IMG/VR virus record: IMGVR_UViG_3300044991_000500
Coordinates: 1 to 24,126 of that record
Length of the DNA stretch: 24,126 nt
Strand: one strand, 5' to 3'
From: a virus
Shown one piece after another: positions 1 to 6,154 of the stretch. The position numbers and the translations under genes are program-made. The notes below the pieces were generated by a model. It had not been told where the DNA came from. It saw only the letters and a list, made by a program, of their open reading frames with translations, and made no database searches. Numbering within the stretch: position 1 is the stretch's first letter; every line of letters begins with the position of its first letter.

Positions 1-35
1 TGCGGAGTGCTGTCTGAGATGGGCGTATCGCTCAC
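1..35 (-). CDS. Partial gene, N-terminus only, product unknown
   Basis: A GTG at 33-35 overlaps the TGA of the upstream gene (32-34) in the four-base GTGA arrangement used elsewhere in this phage. It opens a frame reading MSDTPISDSTP before the window ends. Starts of the type MSDTP-x-x-D are common in small phage proteins that precede coiled-coil proteins, but eleven residues cannot establish a family. The overlap with the neighbouring gene is the main reason for calling it. Confidence 0.45.
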   Translation of the reverse strand, partial: MSDTPISDSTP

Positions 36-379
36 AGCTTGGCCTCCTTGGCTTTAATCCAGTTTGATTGCTCCGTAAATTTTCGAGCAGCGTCTGCTGG
101 TGAATCCCAGCGGGTTAGATTGGAGTTTTCGCATAGCACATCACCCGCCTCCTCCAGCCGCTTGATGCGGTCTTGAAGCTCACGCACAACAACCACTCCC
201 TGCTCGATGTCATCGGTTCCAAGTAGCTCGCGAAACTCTTCGCGAAGGCTGACTCTTTGATCGGCTTGCAACCGTGCGGTGTTACGCTCTGCAACGAGCA
301 ATCGAATGCGGTCGTGGGCATCGGCTAGTTCGTGTTCTAGCTCCACCAGATAGCTCGGCATGGTTTGTTTCTTGTTCAC
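32..379 (-). CDS. Small coiled-coil protein, function unknown
   Basis: This 115-aa protein is rich in charged residues and leucine. It has heptad-like stretches at about residues 8-45 (SYLVELEHELADAHDRIRLL) and 60-80 (VVVVRELQDRIKRLEEA), so a coiled coil is likely. The C-terminal part holds a short W-rich segment. An alternative start is Met7. The start ATG overlaps the stop of the endolysin gene by four bases (376-379), so the two are probably translated together. Small coiled-coil proteins of this form are common in the accessory regions of phages, usually without known function. Confidence 0.7.
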   Translation of the reverse strand: MNKKQTMPSYLVELEHELADAHDRIRLLVAERNTARLQADQRVSLREEFRELLGTDDIEQGVVVVRELQDRIKRLEEAGDVLCENSNLTRWDSPADAARKFTEQSNWIKAKEAKL

Positions 380-708
380 TTCTTAATCTCCTTTTTAACT
401 TTAATCCAGTAAGGGATTGTGGCTGATTTTTTGTGACCGGTAGGTCCACCGTTCCAAATCCGCGCGGCCTCTTCGTCTGTGCGCCCTTTCGCGTAGTGGT
501 TCAGATAAACCCGCGCAACCTGAACCGCAATCGCCCTATTGGTCATTTCCTGATGAGTAAAATGCGTTCGTGAGATCCTGTTGACGTCTAAAACAACAGA
601 TCGGTGAATCTGAAGTGGGCCAATCGCCGCACCCGCATCGCCAATTGCTAAGTCGCGTCCCCCGCTTTCGACTGCAATAAGAGCCGAAATCAAAGTTGAT
701 AGATTCAT
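376..708 (-). CDS. Endolysin, lytic-transglycosylase (SLT/lysozyme-like) fold
   Basis: The 110-aa protein has the compact signature of a soluble-lytic-transglycosylase-like muramidase. LISALIAVESGG carries the probable catalytic glutamate, Glu14. It is followed by the glycine-rich GDAGAAIGPLQIH (residues 23-35) and by AARIWNGGPTG (81-91), which matches the substrate-cleft motif of the family. There is no signal peptide or membrane segment, so the enzyme probably accumulates in the cytoplasm and needs a holin to reach peptidoglycan. The membrane proteins that could do this are about 15 kb away at 15523-15869. The protein is short for the family, but all three motif blocks are present. Confidence 0.8.
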   Translation of the reverse strand: MNLSTLISALIAVESGGRDLAIGDAGAAIGPLQIHRSVVLDVNRISRTHFTHQEMTNRAIAVQVARVYLNHYAKGRTDEEAARIWNGGPTGHKKSATIPYWIKVKKEIKK

Positions 709-719
709 TGGTCATCAAC

Positions 720-926
720 TTAAAGGTTGTTCCAGATCCAACCGTTGGTAAGCCCTACGGCATGCCCACCGGCTTCAACTTCGCGTTGCTCTATCTGGGG
801 TAGCTGGCGAGAAAACGCGTCCCAATGTTCTTCGGCATCGCGGCGACTAAGGCCTGATGCAAAGGCGAAGCCTTCAATAAACTGCTGTTTAGCCCATTCG
901 GTTTCTGATTCGTATGATGTTTTCAT
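720..926 (-). CDS. Hypothetical 68-aa protein
   Basis: An acidic protein beginning MKTSYESETEWAKQQF, with a central SGLSRRDAEEHWDAFSRQ segment that looks helical. I recognise no family. The ATG at 924-926 follows an A-rich leader lacking a Shine-Dalgarno sequence. The gene lies 11 bases before the endolysin gene, so the two are probably co-transcribed. One copy of the hairpin repeat (951-976) sits 25 bases upstream of the start, inside the putative 5' leader. The codon pattern and tight packing support a real gene. Confidence 0.65.
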   Translation of the reverse strand: MKTSYESETEWAKQQFIEGFAFASGLSRRDAEEHWDAFSRQLPQIEQREVEAGGHAVGLTNGWIWNNL

Positions 927-950
927 TTTATGGTATTTTATGGTTTAAAG

Positions 951-976
951 TTTGCGCGTTGATCAGGCGCGCCCCT
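951..976 (-). repeat. Intergenic hairpin repeat, copy A
   Basis: A 26-base element with 5-bp arms GCGCG (954-958) and CGCGC (968-972) around a 9-base loop, flanked by TTT and CCCT on the plus strand. The same architecture with identical spacing recurs at 1288-1313 and 2322-2347. It lies in the gap between the 60-aa and 68-aa genes and would be in the transcript leader of the latter. Confidence 0.7.
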
Positions 977-1009
977 GAAGGTGGTATTGGCCCCACCCAA
1001 GGCTAAAAT

Positions 1010-1192
1010 TCAAAATTCCTCTTCGGAAAAATGGAAGGCAATGTCCCGCTCGTAAATTAGCACTTGGATTTCGTTGCGCAGAAACATTACGTCAGCGCGG
1101 TTGCTTGCGGTATCAAGCTCAGTGCGAAGTTCAGCAATGGCTCGATTTAATCTTCCAATTTCGCTTTCTTGGTTTTTGGTCGTGTTTTTCAT
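1010..1192 (-). CDS. Small coiled-coil protein, function unknown
   Basis: A 60-aa protein, hydrophilic and almost wholly helical in appearance, with heptad-like spacing from about residue 9 to 45 (EIGRLNRAIAELRTELD). It ends in an acidic tail, FSEEEF. No family is recognised. It could be a small DNA-mimic, an adaptor or an oligomerisation peptide; none of these is testable from sequence alone. It lies between copies A and B of the hairpin repeat. The ATG at 1190-1192 is the only plausible start in frame. Confidence 0.55.
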   Translation of the reverse strand: MKNTTKNQESEIGRLNRAIAELRTELDTASNRADVMFLRNEIQVLIYERDIAFHFSEEEF

Positions 1193-1287
1193 TCGTTTGG
1201 TCTTTTGTTTTTCGTTGGCTCGTTGCCTTCGATGCGGTTACCATAAACCCATCCTTGGGTTGGTGGAAAGAAAAAAGTAAAAGAGTT

Positions 1288-1313
1288 TTTGTGCGTTGAA
1301 CAGTCGCACCCCT
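1288..1313 (-). repeat. Intergenic hairpin repeat, copy B (compensated base pair)
   Basis: Arms GTGCG (1291-1295) and CGCAC (1305-1309) surround a 9-base loop. Relative to copies A and C, the second base of the left arm is T instead of C, and the matching base of the right arm is A instead of G. The stem is therefore preserved by a paired change. The copy starts nine bases past the DUF932 stop on the transcribed strand. Confidence 0.75.
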
Positions 1314-1322
1314 GCTCGGTCT

Positions 1323-2291
1323 TTAGTTTAGAGTGGAAGCAAATTCCCCAGCCATTTCAAGGGCTCGGGATTTCATTCTGGCTCCTGATCCGTTAGCCAT
1401 GTAATCGAGCGTTTCAGTGGTTCGGCGGTGGTCAACATATTCGGTCACTGCGTTGTAAGCTCCCCAAAGCGTTCCCCTAACACCGCGAATCTCGGAACCA
1501 GTCCCACCGTCATGCAAGTTGGTAATTTCTTCGATCACGTTTTTGCATCGGGTTGAAAGATCATCCCAAGACCCGTAGAGATTGCCGGTTACAACTCCTC
1601 GGAGGTAATTGCTGACATCCCCCGAGGAAAGCTGCGTAGAAGCCATCACCTTAAACTTTGATTTAGCATCATCGAAGAACACCCCGGCTTTGCCCAAAAG
1701 CTCACCAGCGAGCTTCAGGCGGCTTTCAGCGTTGATCGTATGGTAAACCCGAATCGTCTCGTCTTCTTTCGAAGACCGAAAGGCTGCCCCGAGCGTATTG
1801 GCGCAAACCACCCGAATCGGAGTAAAGAATCCGGTCACAGGCGAGGAGCCGTCGTGTGAATTGGTCAGTAGCAGGTATTGGCAAACGCTGTCATTGGGCA
1901 GAACGTCAAAGGATTCAGGCAACCGTGCGAGCATCCAGACCCGCTCCCCATCACCAAGCACCCCTGCGGATTCGTACCGAGCTTTGTCGTCTCCAAATAC
2001 CCCATCGAAGAAGGAGAATGCGGAGCGATTCTGCAAGGGCTGGTAGCGGCTACCTACAACTCCAAGAATCCGTTCGGTATCTTTGCGAATGATCGCCCGC
2101 TTGTTGGGAACCTCGACTCCGTTGGAGAGGTACATTCGTTCCATTTCAACCTCCCAGTTCATATTAGCTTCACGGAGGGCGGTTTCAGCGGTGAAGCAGT
2201 CAGGCAAAACCTGACCTAGCCGGTGCCATGCGCTCTGTTGAGCAAGTGCGATTGAGGCCCGACCGTTGTTGATGTTAATGTTGTGGCTCAT
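1323..2291 (-). CDS. DUF932 (phage/plasmid-like) protein
   Basis: This 322-aa protein matches the DUF932 / phage-plasmid-like family (TIGR03299 type). It shows AWHRLG at residues 21-26, ILGVVGSRYQPLQN at 75-88 and the family hallmark LLLTNSHDGSSPV at 140-152, followed by PIRVVCANTL. Its length is normal for the family. Members are widespread on phages and plasmids, but the biochemical role is not established. Here it sits as a single gene between two copies of the hairpin repeat, set apart from the recombination operon by its own leader, which suggests separate control. The start ATG (2289-2291) has an A/T-rich leader without an SD. Confidence 0.85.
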   Translation of the reverse strand: MSHNININNGRASIALAQQSAWHRLGQVLPDCFTAETALREANMNWEVEMERMYLSNGVEVPNKRAIIRKDTERILGVVGSRYQPLQNRSAFSFFDGVFGDDKARYESAGVLGDGERVWMLARLPESFDVLPNDSVCQYLLLTNSHDGSSPVTGFFTPIRVVCANTLGAAFRSSKEDETIRVYHTINAESRLKLAGELLGKAGVFFDDAKSKFKVMASTQLSSGDVSNYLRGVVTGNLYGSWDDLSTRCKNVIEEITNLHDGGTGSEIRGVRGTLWGAYNAVTEYVDHRRTTETLDYMANGSGARMKSRALEMAGEFASTLN

Positions 2292-2321
2292 AGTTTTGAT
2301 TTAATTTTTGATTGAAAAGTT

Positions 2322-2347
2322 TTTGCGCGTTGGAGAGTCGCGCCCCT
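2322..2347 (-). repeat. Intergenic hairpin repeat, copy C
   Basis: Arms GCGCG (2325-2329) and CGCGC (2339-2343) enclose the 9-base loop TTGGAGAGT, with the same TTT and CCCT flanks as copies A and B. It lies between the stop of the 131-aa gene and the start of the DUF932 gene, about 30 bases upstream of that start, so it should be in the DUF932 leader. Confidence 0.75.
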
Positions 2348-2358
2348 CTTGAAAATTT

Positions 2359-2754
2359 TTAGGCTGCGAGCAAACCGCTCTTGGCAATTATTTTTCGCAT
2401 CTCGTTTGTTTTGGGGAGAACCGCCATTTCAACAAGTTCCTTTGCGTTTTCTAGTTTAGCGATTTTACCGTCAGCCTGAGGCATCATAATGTGGAACGGC
2501 CCATTGTGGATGCAGGAGAAAAACGGCTGGAACTTGTGGAGAAGGTTTAGGTTTTCACGGGTGCTGTTGATGATGTACCAGATCTGGTTGGCATCGTCTG
2601 AAAAAATAGCGGTCAGTTTAAGGCTTCGGTCGCTTTCCATCCGCCTGATAGTCTGGCAAGCGTCAGCTTCGTTGTAGCTGAGATCCATTCCGGTTGCTGC
2701 AACCGCTGCGGTTAGGGTGGAGAAGTGGGCTGCAATTTTGATCGTGTTGTTCAT
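2359..2754 (-). CDS. Hypothetical 131-aa protein
   Basis: A soluble alpha/beta-looking protein that I do not recognise. The N-terminal half contains the hydrophobic HFSTLTAAVAATGMDLSY and a QTIRRMESDRSLKL segment. The middle has an aromatic-rich IWYIINSTRENLNLLHKF. The C-terminus is helical (AKELVEMAVLPKTNEMRKII). It is the first gene after the structured intergenic region at 2755-2954 and lies about 48 bases downstream of the candidate promoter -10 element. It is therefore probably the promoter-proximal gene of the accessory unit with DUF932. Confidence 0.65.
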   Translation of the reverse strand: MNNTIKIAAHFSTLTAAVAATGMDLSYNEADACQTIRRMESDRSLKLTAIFSDDANQIWYIINSTRENLNLLHKFQPFFSCIHNGPFHIMMPQADGKIAKLENAKELVEMAVLPKTNEMRKIIAKSGLLAA

Positions 2755-2801
2755 TTTGATTCGTTCAGTTTTTTCGAAGCTTGATCGCTTTCGATGTGAA
2801 C

Positions 2802-2830
2802 ATTTAAAACCAAACGCTAGGTTCTGTAAA
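2802..2830 (-). promoter_or_regulatory. Candidate sigma-70-type promoter
   Basis: On the minus strand TTTACA (2830-2825; one mismatch to TTGACA) is followed after exactly 17 bases by TTAAAT (2807-2802; four of six to TATAAT). It sits between a hairpin with a T-run and the 131-aa gene, where a promoter for the accessory unit would be expected. The -10 match is weak and the host's consensus is unknown. Confidence 0.4.
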
Positions 2831-2841
2831 TACTTTTCGAC

Positions 2842-2863
2842 AAAAAGTTTTTAGCTTAAAAAC
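2842..2863 (-). terminator. AT-rich hairpin followed by a T-run, possible weak terminator
   Basis: On the minus strand GTTTTTA (863-857 of the 2800s) pairs with TAAAAAC (853-847) around the loop AGC and is followed by TTTTT. This is terminator-like in shape, but the stem is nearly all A-T, so it would be weak alone. It may act with the larger inverted repeat just upstream (2879-2947). Confidence 0.35.
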
Positions 2864-2878
2864 CCCAGCAAAAACGAT

Positions 2879-2947
2879 GAAAACCGAGTGTTTCGTGCGG
2901 TAACAACACCTGCCGCAGGATCTCCCTGCGTACCATTCTCGGTTTTC
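2879..2947 (-). other. 69-base multi-stem inverted repeat, structured RNA or terminator
   Basis: A perfect 10-bp stem (GAAAACCGAG at 2947-2938 with CTCGGTTTTC at 2888-2879) encloses two nested stems. These are GGTA/TACC (2934-2931 with 2902-2899) and CGCAGG/CCTGCG (2930-2925 with 2919-2914, loop GAGAT). A five-T run follows four bases beyond the stem. It begins eight bases after the rusA stop. Terminators rarely carry such an elaborate loop, so a regulatory or stand-alone RNA is also possible. Confidence 0.5.
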
Positions 2948-2954
2948 TAGATCG

Positions 2955-3386
2955 TTAAAGTGAATCAATCCGGACGTTGCACCCGGGGTTGACTCCAACT
3001 TGATGGTAAGACTTTGAGACGGTCAATAGGCAGACCTGACAATCGTCTGACCAGATTGACCCAAGGTTTGAAAGCGCGTCCATTACGGCTTTTGCAAGGT
3101 TGTCTACATCAGGTTTTTTAATGTGGTAAGCAATGAACTTTGGTCTGATGGACCCGTCTGGCTTGAAATGCGACTTAGGTCGAGGCATCACAAATGTGAG
3201 CCCCAAGCTAATTGGGCCTTCAATTTTTGAAGCAAGGCAACTTTGCTTTGCTGCCTGAATCACCTGTAGTTTCCAGTAATCGGCTGTACCGGGATCGTAA
3301 ATACCGGCATGGCTTCCTCTACGAAACGCTTTGACTCGCGGCTGGGCCTTTGGAATTCCATCAACTCGAAACTGAATCGCTGGCAT
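2955..3386 (-). CDS. rusA: RusA-family Holliday junction resolvase
   Basis: The 143-aa protein has the RusA core. A beta-rich N-terminus contains the basic stretch PKAQPRVKAFRRG. It is followed by KKPDVDNLAKAVMDAL (residues 90-105) and IWSDDCQV (111-118). Asp93, Asp95 and Asp103, with Asp114 or Asp115, match the metal-binding acidic residues, and Lys99 matches the conserved lysine. RusA dimers resolve four-way junctions formed during phage recombination or replication before packaging. The start ATG overlaps the end of the SSB-like gene by 26 bases. It is the last gene of the recombination operon. Length is normal for the family. Confidence 0.9.
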   Translation of the reverse strand: MPAIQFRVDGIPKAQPRVKAFRRGSHAGIYDPGTADYWKLQVIQAAKQSCLASKIEGPISLGLTFVMPRPKSHFKPDGSIRPKFIAYHIKKPDVDNLAKAVMDALSNLGSIWSDDCQVCLLTVSKSYHQVGVNPGCNVRIDSL

Positions 3387-3699
3387 AATTCATGACCTCC
3401 AAGATTCGTCCTGTGACCCGAGGGTTTGCGTACCACCAGCCAGTTGCAGACTTTTCGGCAATAGCGTCGGTATCTCCATCAAAAAGCATGTAAACGCCTT
3501 TTCGTAGCTCATCAACCCGAGAAATGTCTTGTTCGTCAAACGAACGAAATGTCACGCGCTGGGCATATTGTTTTCCGTTGTAAAGAGTTCGATTTTCAAA
3601 CTCTACGGTGGCAATCAGGAATATTTTGCCGCTGTCCTCTTCAATAACTTCAGCGTCGCAGTGCAGTTTTCCAAATCCTCTAGACGATAATTGTCTCAT
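3361..3699 (-). CDS. ssb: SSB-like (OB-fold) single-stranded-DNA-binding protein
   Basis: The 112-aa protein starts with GFGKLHCDAEV, then reads VEFENRTLYNGKQYAQRVTF, LRKGVYMLFDGDTDAI and ANPRVTGRILEV. This strand order, with a G-K-x-x-x-D-A-E-like opening and a final V-T-G-R strand, resembles phage and bacterial SSB OB-fold domains. There is no long acidic C-terminal tail, so it may lack the protein-interaction tip of bacterial SSB. Its context between a nuclease/recombinase set and RusA supports a ssDNA-binding role. It overlaps the MazG-like gene by four bases at 3696-3699. Confidence 0.7.
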   Translation of the reverse strand: MRQLSSRGFGKLHCDAEVIEEDSGKIFLIATVEFENRTLYNGKQYAQRVTFRSFDEQDISRVDELRKGVYMLFDGDTDAIAEKSATGWWYANPRVTGRILEVMNYASDSVSS

Positions 3700-4130
3700 C
3701 GAGGAATGATCTCCAATCGAGCGGGAGAGTAGCTCGGTGATTTGACAATTTTGCCGTCGTTCCTTCGCACAATATGGCGATTGTCTCCAACTCGGGTTGA
3801 TCGCGAGTCAGCAGGAATAGAACAGATTTCGTCGTCGGTCCAAACTTTAGACATATTGCTGCGGTGGATCTCAACAAATGCTGCGTCGACTTGATGCGGG
3901 TTGAATCCAGCAGCCAATGCCGCCCCATAAACAACGTATAGAAGGTCTCCAATAGCGTCTAGATACTCTCTAGCGTTGGTGGCTTCCGATAGCTCCTGAG
4001 CTTCTTCGTCGATCAGTCGATACCTTAAGTTTTGCGTAACCGGATCGGGCAGGATAACAATCTTCGGAATAAGTTGCTGGTAGGTTTTCATGAACTCGCG
4101 CACGAGTTCCATGGGATGAGTTTGATTCAT
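3696..4130 (-). CDS. MazG-like NTP pyrophosphohydrolase
   Basis: This 144-aa all-alpha protein carries the MazG/PRA-PH metal-site pattern. DEEAQELSEA (residues 41-50) gives the ExxE-type motif, and REYLDAIGDLLYVVYGAA (54-71) supplies the second acidic pair, Asp58 and Asp62. It is followed by the phage-typical VEIHRSNMSKVW (86-97). Enzymes of this family hydrolyse nucleoside triphosphates to monophosphates; in phages they may clean the nucleotide pool or lower alarmone levels. Here the gene overlaps its neighbours on both sides by four bases (4127-4130 and 3696-3699) within the recombination operon. The C-terminal 45 residues are basic and lie outside the core. Confidence 0.85.
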   Translation of the reverse strand: MNQTHPMELVREFMKTYQQLIPKIVILPDPVTQNLRYRLIDEEAQELSEATNAREYLDAIGDLLYVVYGAALAAGFNPHQVDAAFVEIHRSNMSKVWTDDEICSIPADSRSTRVGDNRHIVRRNDGKIVKSPSYSPARLEIIPR

Positions 4131-5230
4131 TTGATTTTTACGAGCATTGGTTGAGACATTTTAGACTCGGTACAGCCGTCGAGGAGCGCGGTTAGCTTGG
4201 CTTCCAACTCGCGGCCTTTGGTTCCAGTTGCAAGTTTAACCGCATCTTTGAGCTTTGTTTTGTTTAGCGTGATCGCGGGACTTAACTGCTCGTAGGTTCC
4301 AAGTTCAAGAAACCGAGACGCAACTATTTCAGAATTTGAAATAGACTCGCGGACGGAGCCGTCTTTTAAGGTCCACCCCTCAACGGCTTCCCCTTCAGTC
4401 AACCTTCGTCGAGCTTCTGACTTGCAAGCTTCGATAACGGCTTCAGCTTGGGCCGTTCTGTTAAGAAATTCAGCTAGATGGCTGGATGTCAGGGTCGCAG
4501 CAATTGCGTCCGGCGTGATGCCTTCTGGAGCGTTGGCAAGTGGTCCGGTGACGGCAAGTTCCCGTGCTTCTGGGCAGTACGGTTTGCCTTTGCAGTAGCG
4601 GCAAGAACTGTCAGATGGAACCCTGCGTTGCCCTTGCGTTTTAATTCTTGCCATTAAATCCAACGTTTCAGCAGTTGCAGATTCAATGTCGTCGAACTCG
4701 TATTTGCAAACGCTTGGGCTGCCAGCAAGGGGCTGGACGATTGCAACCGTGATGGTGTTTAATCCGTAAGCAAATTTTTCGTGAACCAATTCAACCAAAC
4801 ATCGCAGTTGAAGGTTTTTCGATGCGTCTTCGACTGAGCCTCGTCCGGTCTTATAGTCGACAATTAAGGCATTGTTTCCATGCACGTAAACAACGTCGGG
4901 CTTTCCGCTCCAGAGTTCTTTGCCGGTGATGCGGTCAGTAGCCCAGAGACGCTCCTCAATAAAAACCTCTATGGTAACATGATCATTTTCAAACGTAGCA
5001 ACAACCAGATCGTTAGCTTGGTCTTTGCATCGTTCGATAATGTACTTCTCCTCTTGCGTTATGTCCGCAACGTACTCACCCGCAAGGGCGGCATGGATGC
5101 GGTTTCCCATGGTTGCATCACTTGACGCAGGTCCGTCGGGAAACTGATTTTCTAACATCCAACTGCCGGGACACGCAAAATAGCGACTAGCAGCGGACGC
5201 GCTTGGAAGGCCTTTTCTTTCGTCAATCAT
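4127..5230 (-). CDS. RecB/Cas4-type PD-(D/E)XK exonuclease with likely Fe-S cluster
   Basis: The 367-aa protein has GNRIHA (42-47, conserved His46), SGKPDVVYV (108-116, Asp112) and LIVDYKTG (122-129, Asp125 and Lys127). These are the H, D and D-x-K parts of the RecB-like nuclease site. One N-terminal cysteine (Cys20 in FACPGSW) and three near the end of the nuclease domain (Cys210, Cys213, Cys219 in CRYCKGKPYC) match the AddB/Cas4 iron-sulfur arrangement. A C-terminal helical domain follows. With RecT it should form an exonuclease/annealase pair, cutting back DNA ends so RecT can anneal strands. It starts 8 bases inside the preceding gene. Confidence 0.88.
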   Translation of the reverse strand: MIDERKGLPSASAASRYFACPGSWMLENQFPDGPASSDATMGNRIHAALAGEYVADITQEEKYIIERCKDQANDLVVATFENDHVTIEVFIEERLWATDRITGKELWSGKPDVVYVHGNNALIVDYKTGRGSVEDASKNLQLRCLVELVHEKFAYGLNTITVAIVQPLAGSPSVCKYEFDDIESATAETLDLMARIKTQGQRRVPSDSSCRYCKGKPYCPEARELAVTGPLANAPEGITPDAIAATLTSSHLAEFLNRTAQAEAVIEACKSEARRRLTEGEAVEGWTLKDGSVRESISNSEIVASRFLELGTYEQLSPAITLNKTKLKDAVKLATGTKGRELEAKLTALLDGCTESKMSQPMLVKIK

Positions 5231-5510
5231 TGGAGGCCTCTAGAGGAAGGTTTGCTTGGTCGAGGTTGGGTATTTCGGTCACAGATTCGTACTTGTGACG
5301 CGTAGAAAACCCAAGCCGATGAATGACCGAATTTCGGTCCAAGTTTAGTTGGATTTGAAATGACAGTGTAAACTTTGCCTCAAGCTCGTTTTCCTGAGCG
5401 TCTAGAACAGCTATCTCAATCCCGCGTTGAATGTCATCGGATGCCTCAGAAAACAAAATTTGAAGACGACTAGCGGCTTCTTCGGCGATCATGGTTAGCT
5501 TAAGGCTCAC
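5223..5510 (-). CDS. Hypothetical 95-aa protein in the recombination operon
   Basis: The N-terminal half is helical (MSLKLTMIAEEAASRL). The second half alternates polar and hydrophobic residues, as in a beta meander (KFTLSFQIQLNLDRNSVIHR). I do not recognise a family. The gene overlaps recT by four bases (ATGA at 5507-5510) and the exonuclease gene by eight (5223-5230). It therefore sits exactly between annealase and nuclease and is probably made in step with them. A partner, inhibitor or loader of the nuclease is a reasonable guess but is inference from position only. Confidence 0.65.
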   Translation of the reverse strand: MSLKLTMIAEEAASRLQILFSEASDDIQRGIEIAVLDAQENELEAKFTLSFQIQLNLDRNSVIHRLGFSTRHKYESVTEIPNLDQANLPLEASND

Positions 5511-6154
5511 GCTTCACCTCCAACTTTGTCTTCGGCTTTAACTTCAACCTCAACCTGAGGTTTGGATTCTGCCGGTGGTTCAATAGCGGGTTGCGGCTTG
5601 CTAAAAATTGGTCGTGAGGGAGTGACGCTGATTGTCGCAATTGTGGCTTCCTCTTCGTCGGAAATACCGCTGAATCCAAAGGCAACTCTAGCGCACTGAA
5701 TTAAGGCCTTATGCCGCAACATTCTGCGGGGATTGACTTTCCAAGGTTCCGTTGGTCGGTAGCACTCGGAAAAGTACTCTGTAATCTCAACCGGACGGCT
5801 TCGATCCTTGAGGTAAATGGTCGCAGTGACTGCAAACGGCTTTTCGTCTTTGTCGCTGGTTGAAAACGAAATACCGTCAAACTGTGCGTGACGGTTCATT
5901 AGCTTGATCCAACCGTCTACAGAAACGACTGGATTGATTCCTCCAGAACGACCGGGAAATGCGTAAATTTCCTTGGTAAACGGATTTAGGTCGTACTGAT
6001 TTGCGGTGACAACAAACGCTAGAAGCTCCTCATTCGACGCTTTGGGCATCAACGTCGCCTTGAGTGTTTCGAGCAGTTTTTGCGGTTCTACGCTGAATTT
6101 GCTTGCCATTACGGCTAGCGCGGACTGTTTGGTTGGCAATAGTTCCTTGTTCAT
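5507..6154 (-). CDS. recT: RecT-family single-strand annealing protein
   Basis: The core reads NEELLAFVVTANQYDLNPFT, KEIYAFPG, NPVVSVDGWIKLMN, then a kinase-free beta sheet (AVTATIYLKDRSRPVEITEY), ECYRPTEPWK and RRMLRHKALIQCARVAFG. This is the RecT/Bet family signature. The protein coats ssDNA and anneals it to complementary strands during phage recombination. After the core comes a P/E/K-rich low-complexity tail (PAIEPPAESKPQVEVEVKAE), likely flexible and possibly an SSB-contact region. I prefer the ATG at 6152-6154 (MNKELLPTKQSALAVMA), which has an A-rich leader. An in-frame ATG at 6185-6187 would add 11 residues. Confidence 0.9.
   Translation of the reverse strand: MNKELLPTKQSALAVMASKFSVEPQKLLETLKATLMPKASNEELLAFVVTANQYDLNPFTKEIYAFPGRSGGINPVVSVDGWIKLMNRHAQFDGISFSTSDKDEKPFAVTATIYLKDRSRPVEITEYFSECYRPTEPWKVNPRRMLRHKALIQCARVAFGFSGISDEEEATIATISVTPSRPIFSKPQPAIEPPAESKPQVEVEVKAEDKVGGEA

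Noticed and set aside
927-1322. tRNA-like arms in the hairpin repeats
   Set aside because: The 5-bp stem with a 9-base loop lacks acceptor and T-arm sequences nearby, so no tRNA fold can be drawn.
951-2347. CRISPR array or phage-borne mini-array
   Set aside because: The three repeats are about 340 and 1030 bases apart, with genes rather than spacers between them, and no cas gene is present apart from the Cas4-like nuclease, which is better explained as the RecT partner.
2804-2998. Minus-strand 64-codon frame overlapping the rusA end
   Set aside because: It runs through the perfect inverted repeat and both hairpins, and its composition (Cys/Arg/Phe-rich) looks non-coding; the RNA-structure and promoter reading explains the stretch better.
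3680-3952. Minus-strand 90-codon frame inside the MazG-like gene
   Set aside because: Fully contained in a gene with clear family motifs and in a different frame.
4127-5230. Type I/II CRISPR Cas4 proper
   Set aside because: The Fe-S and nuclease motifs fit Cas4, but there is no cas1/cas2 or array; gene order with recT, SSB and rusA indicates a phage recombination exonuclease.
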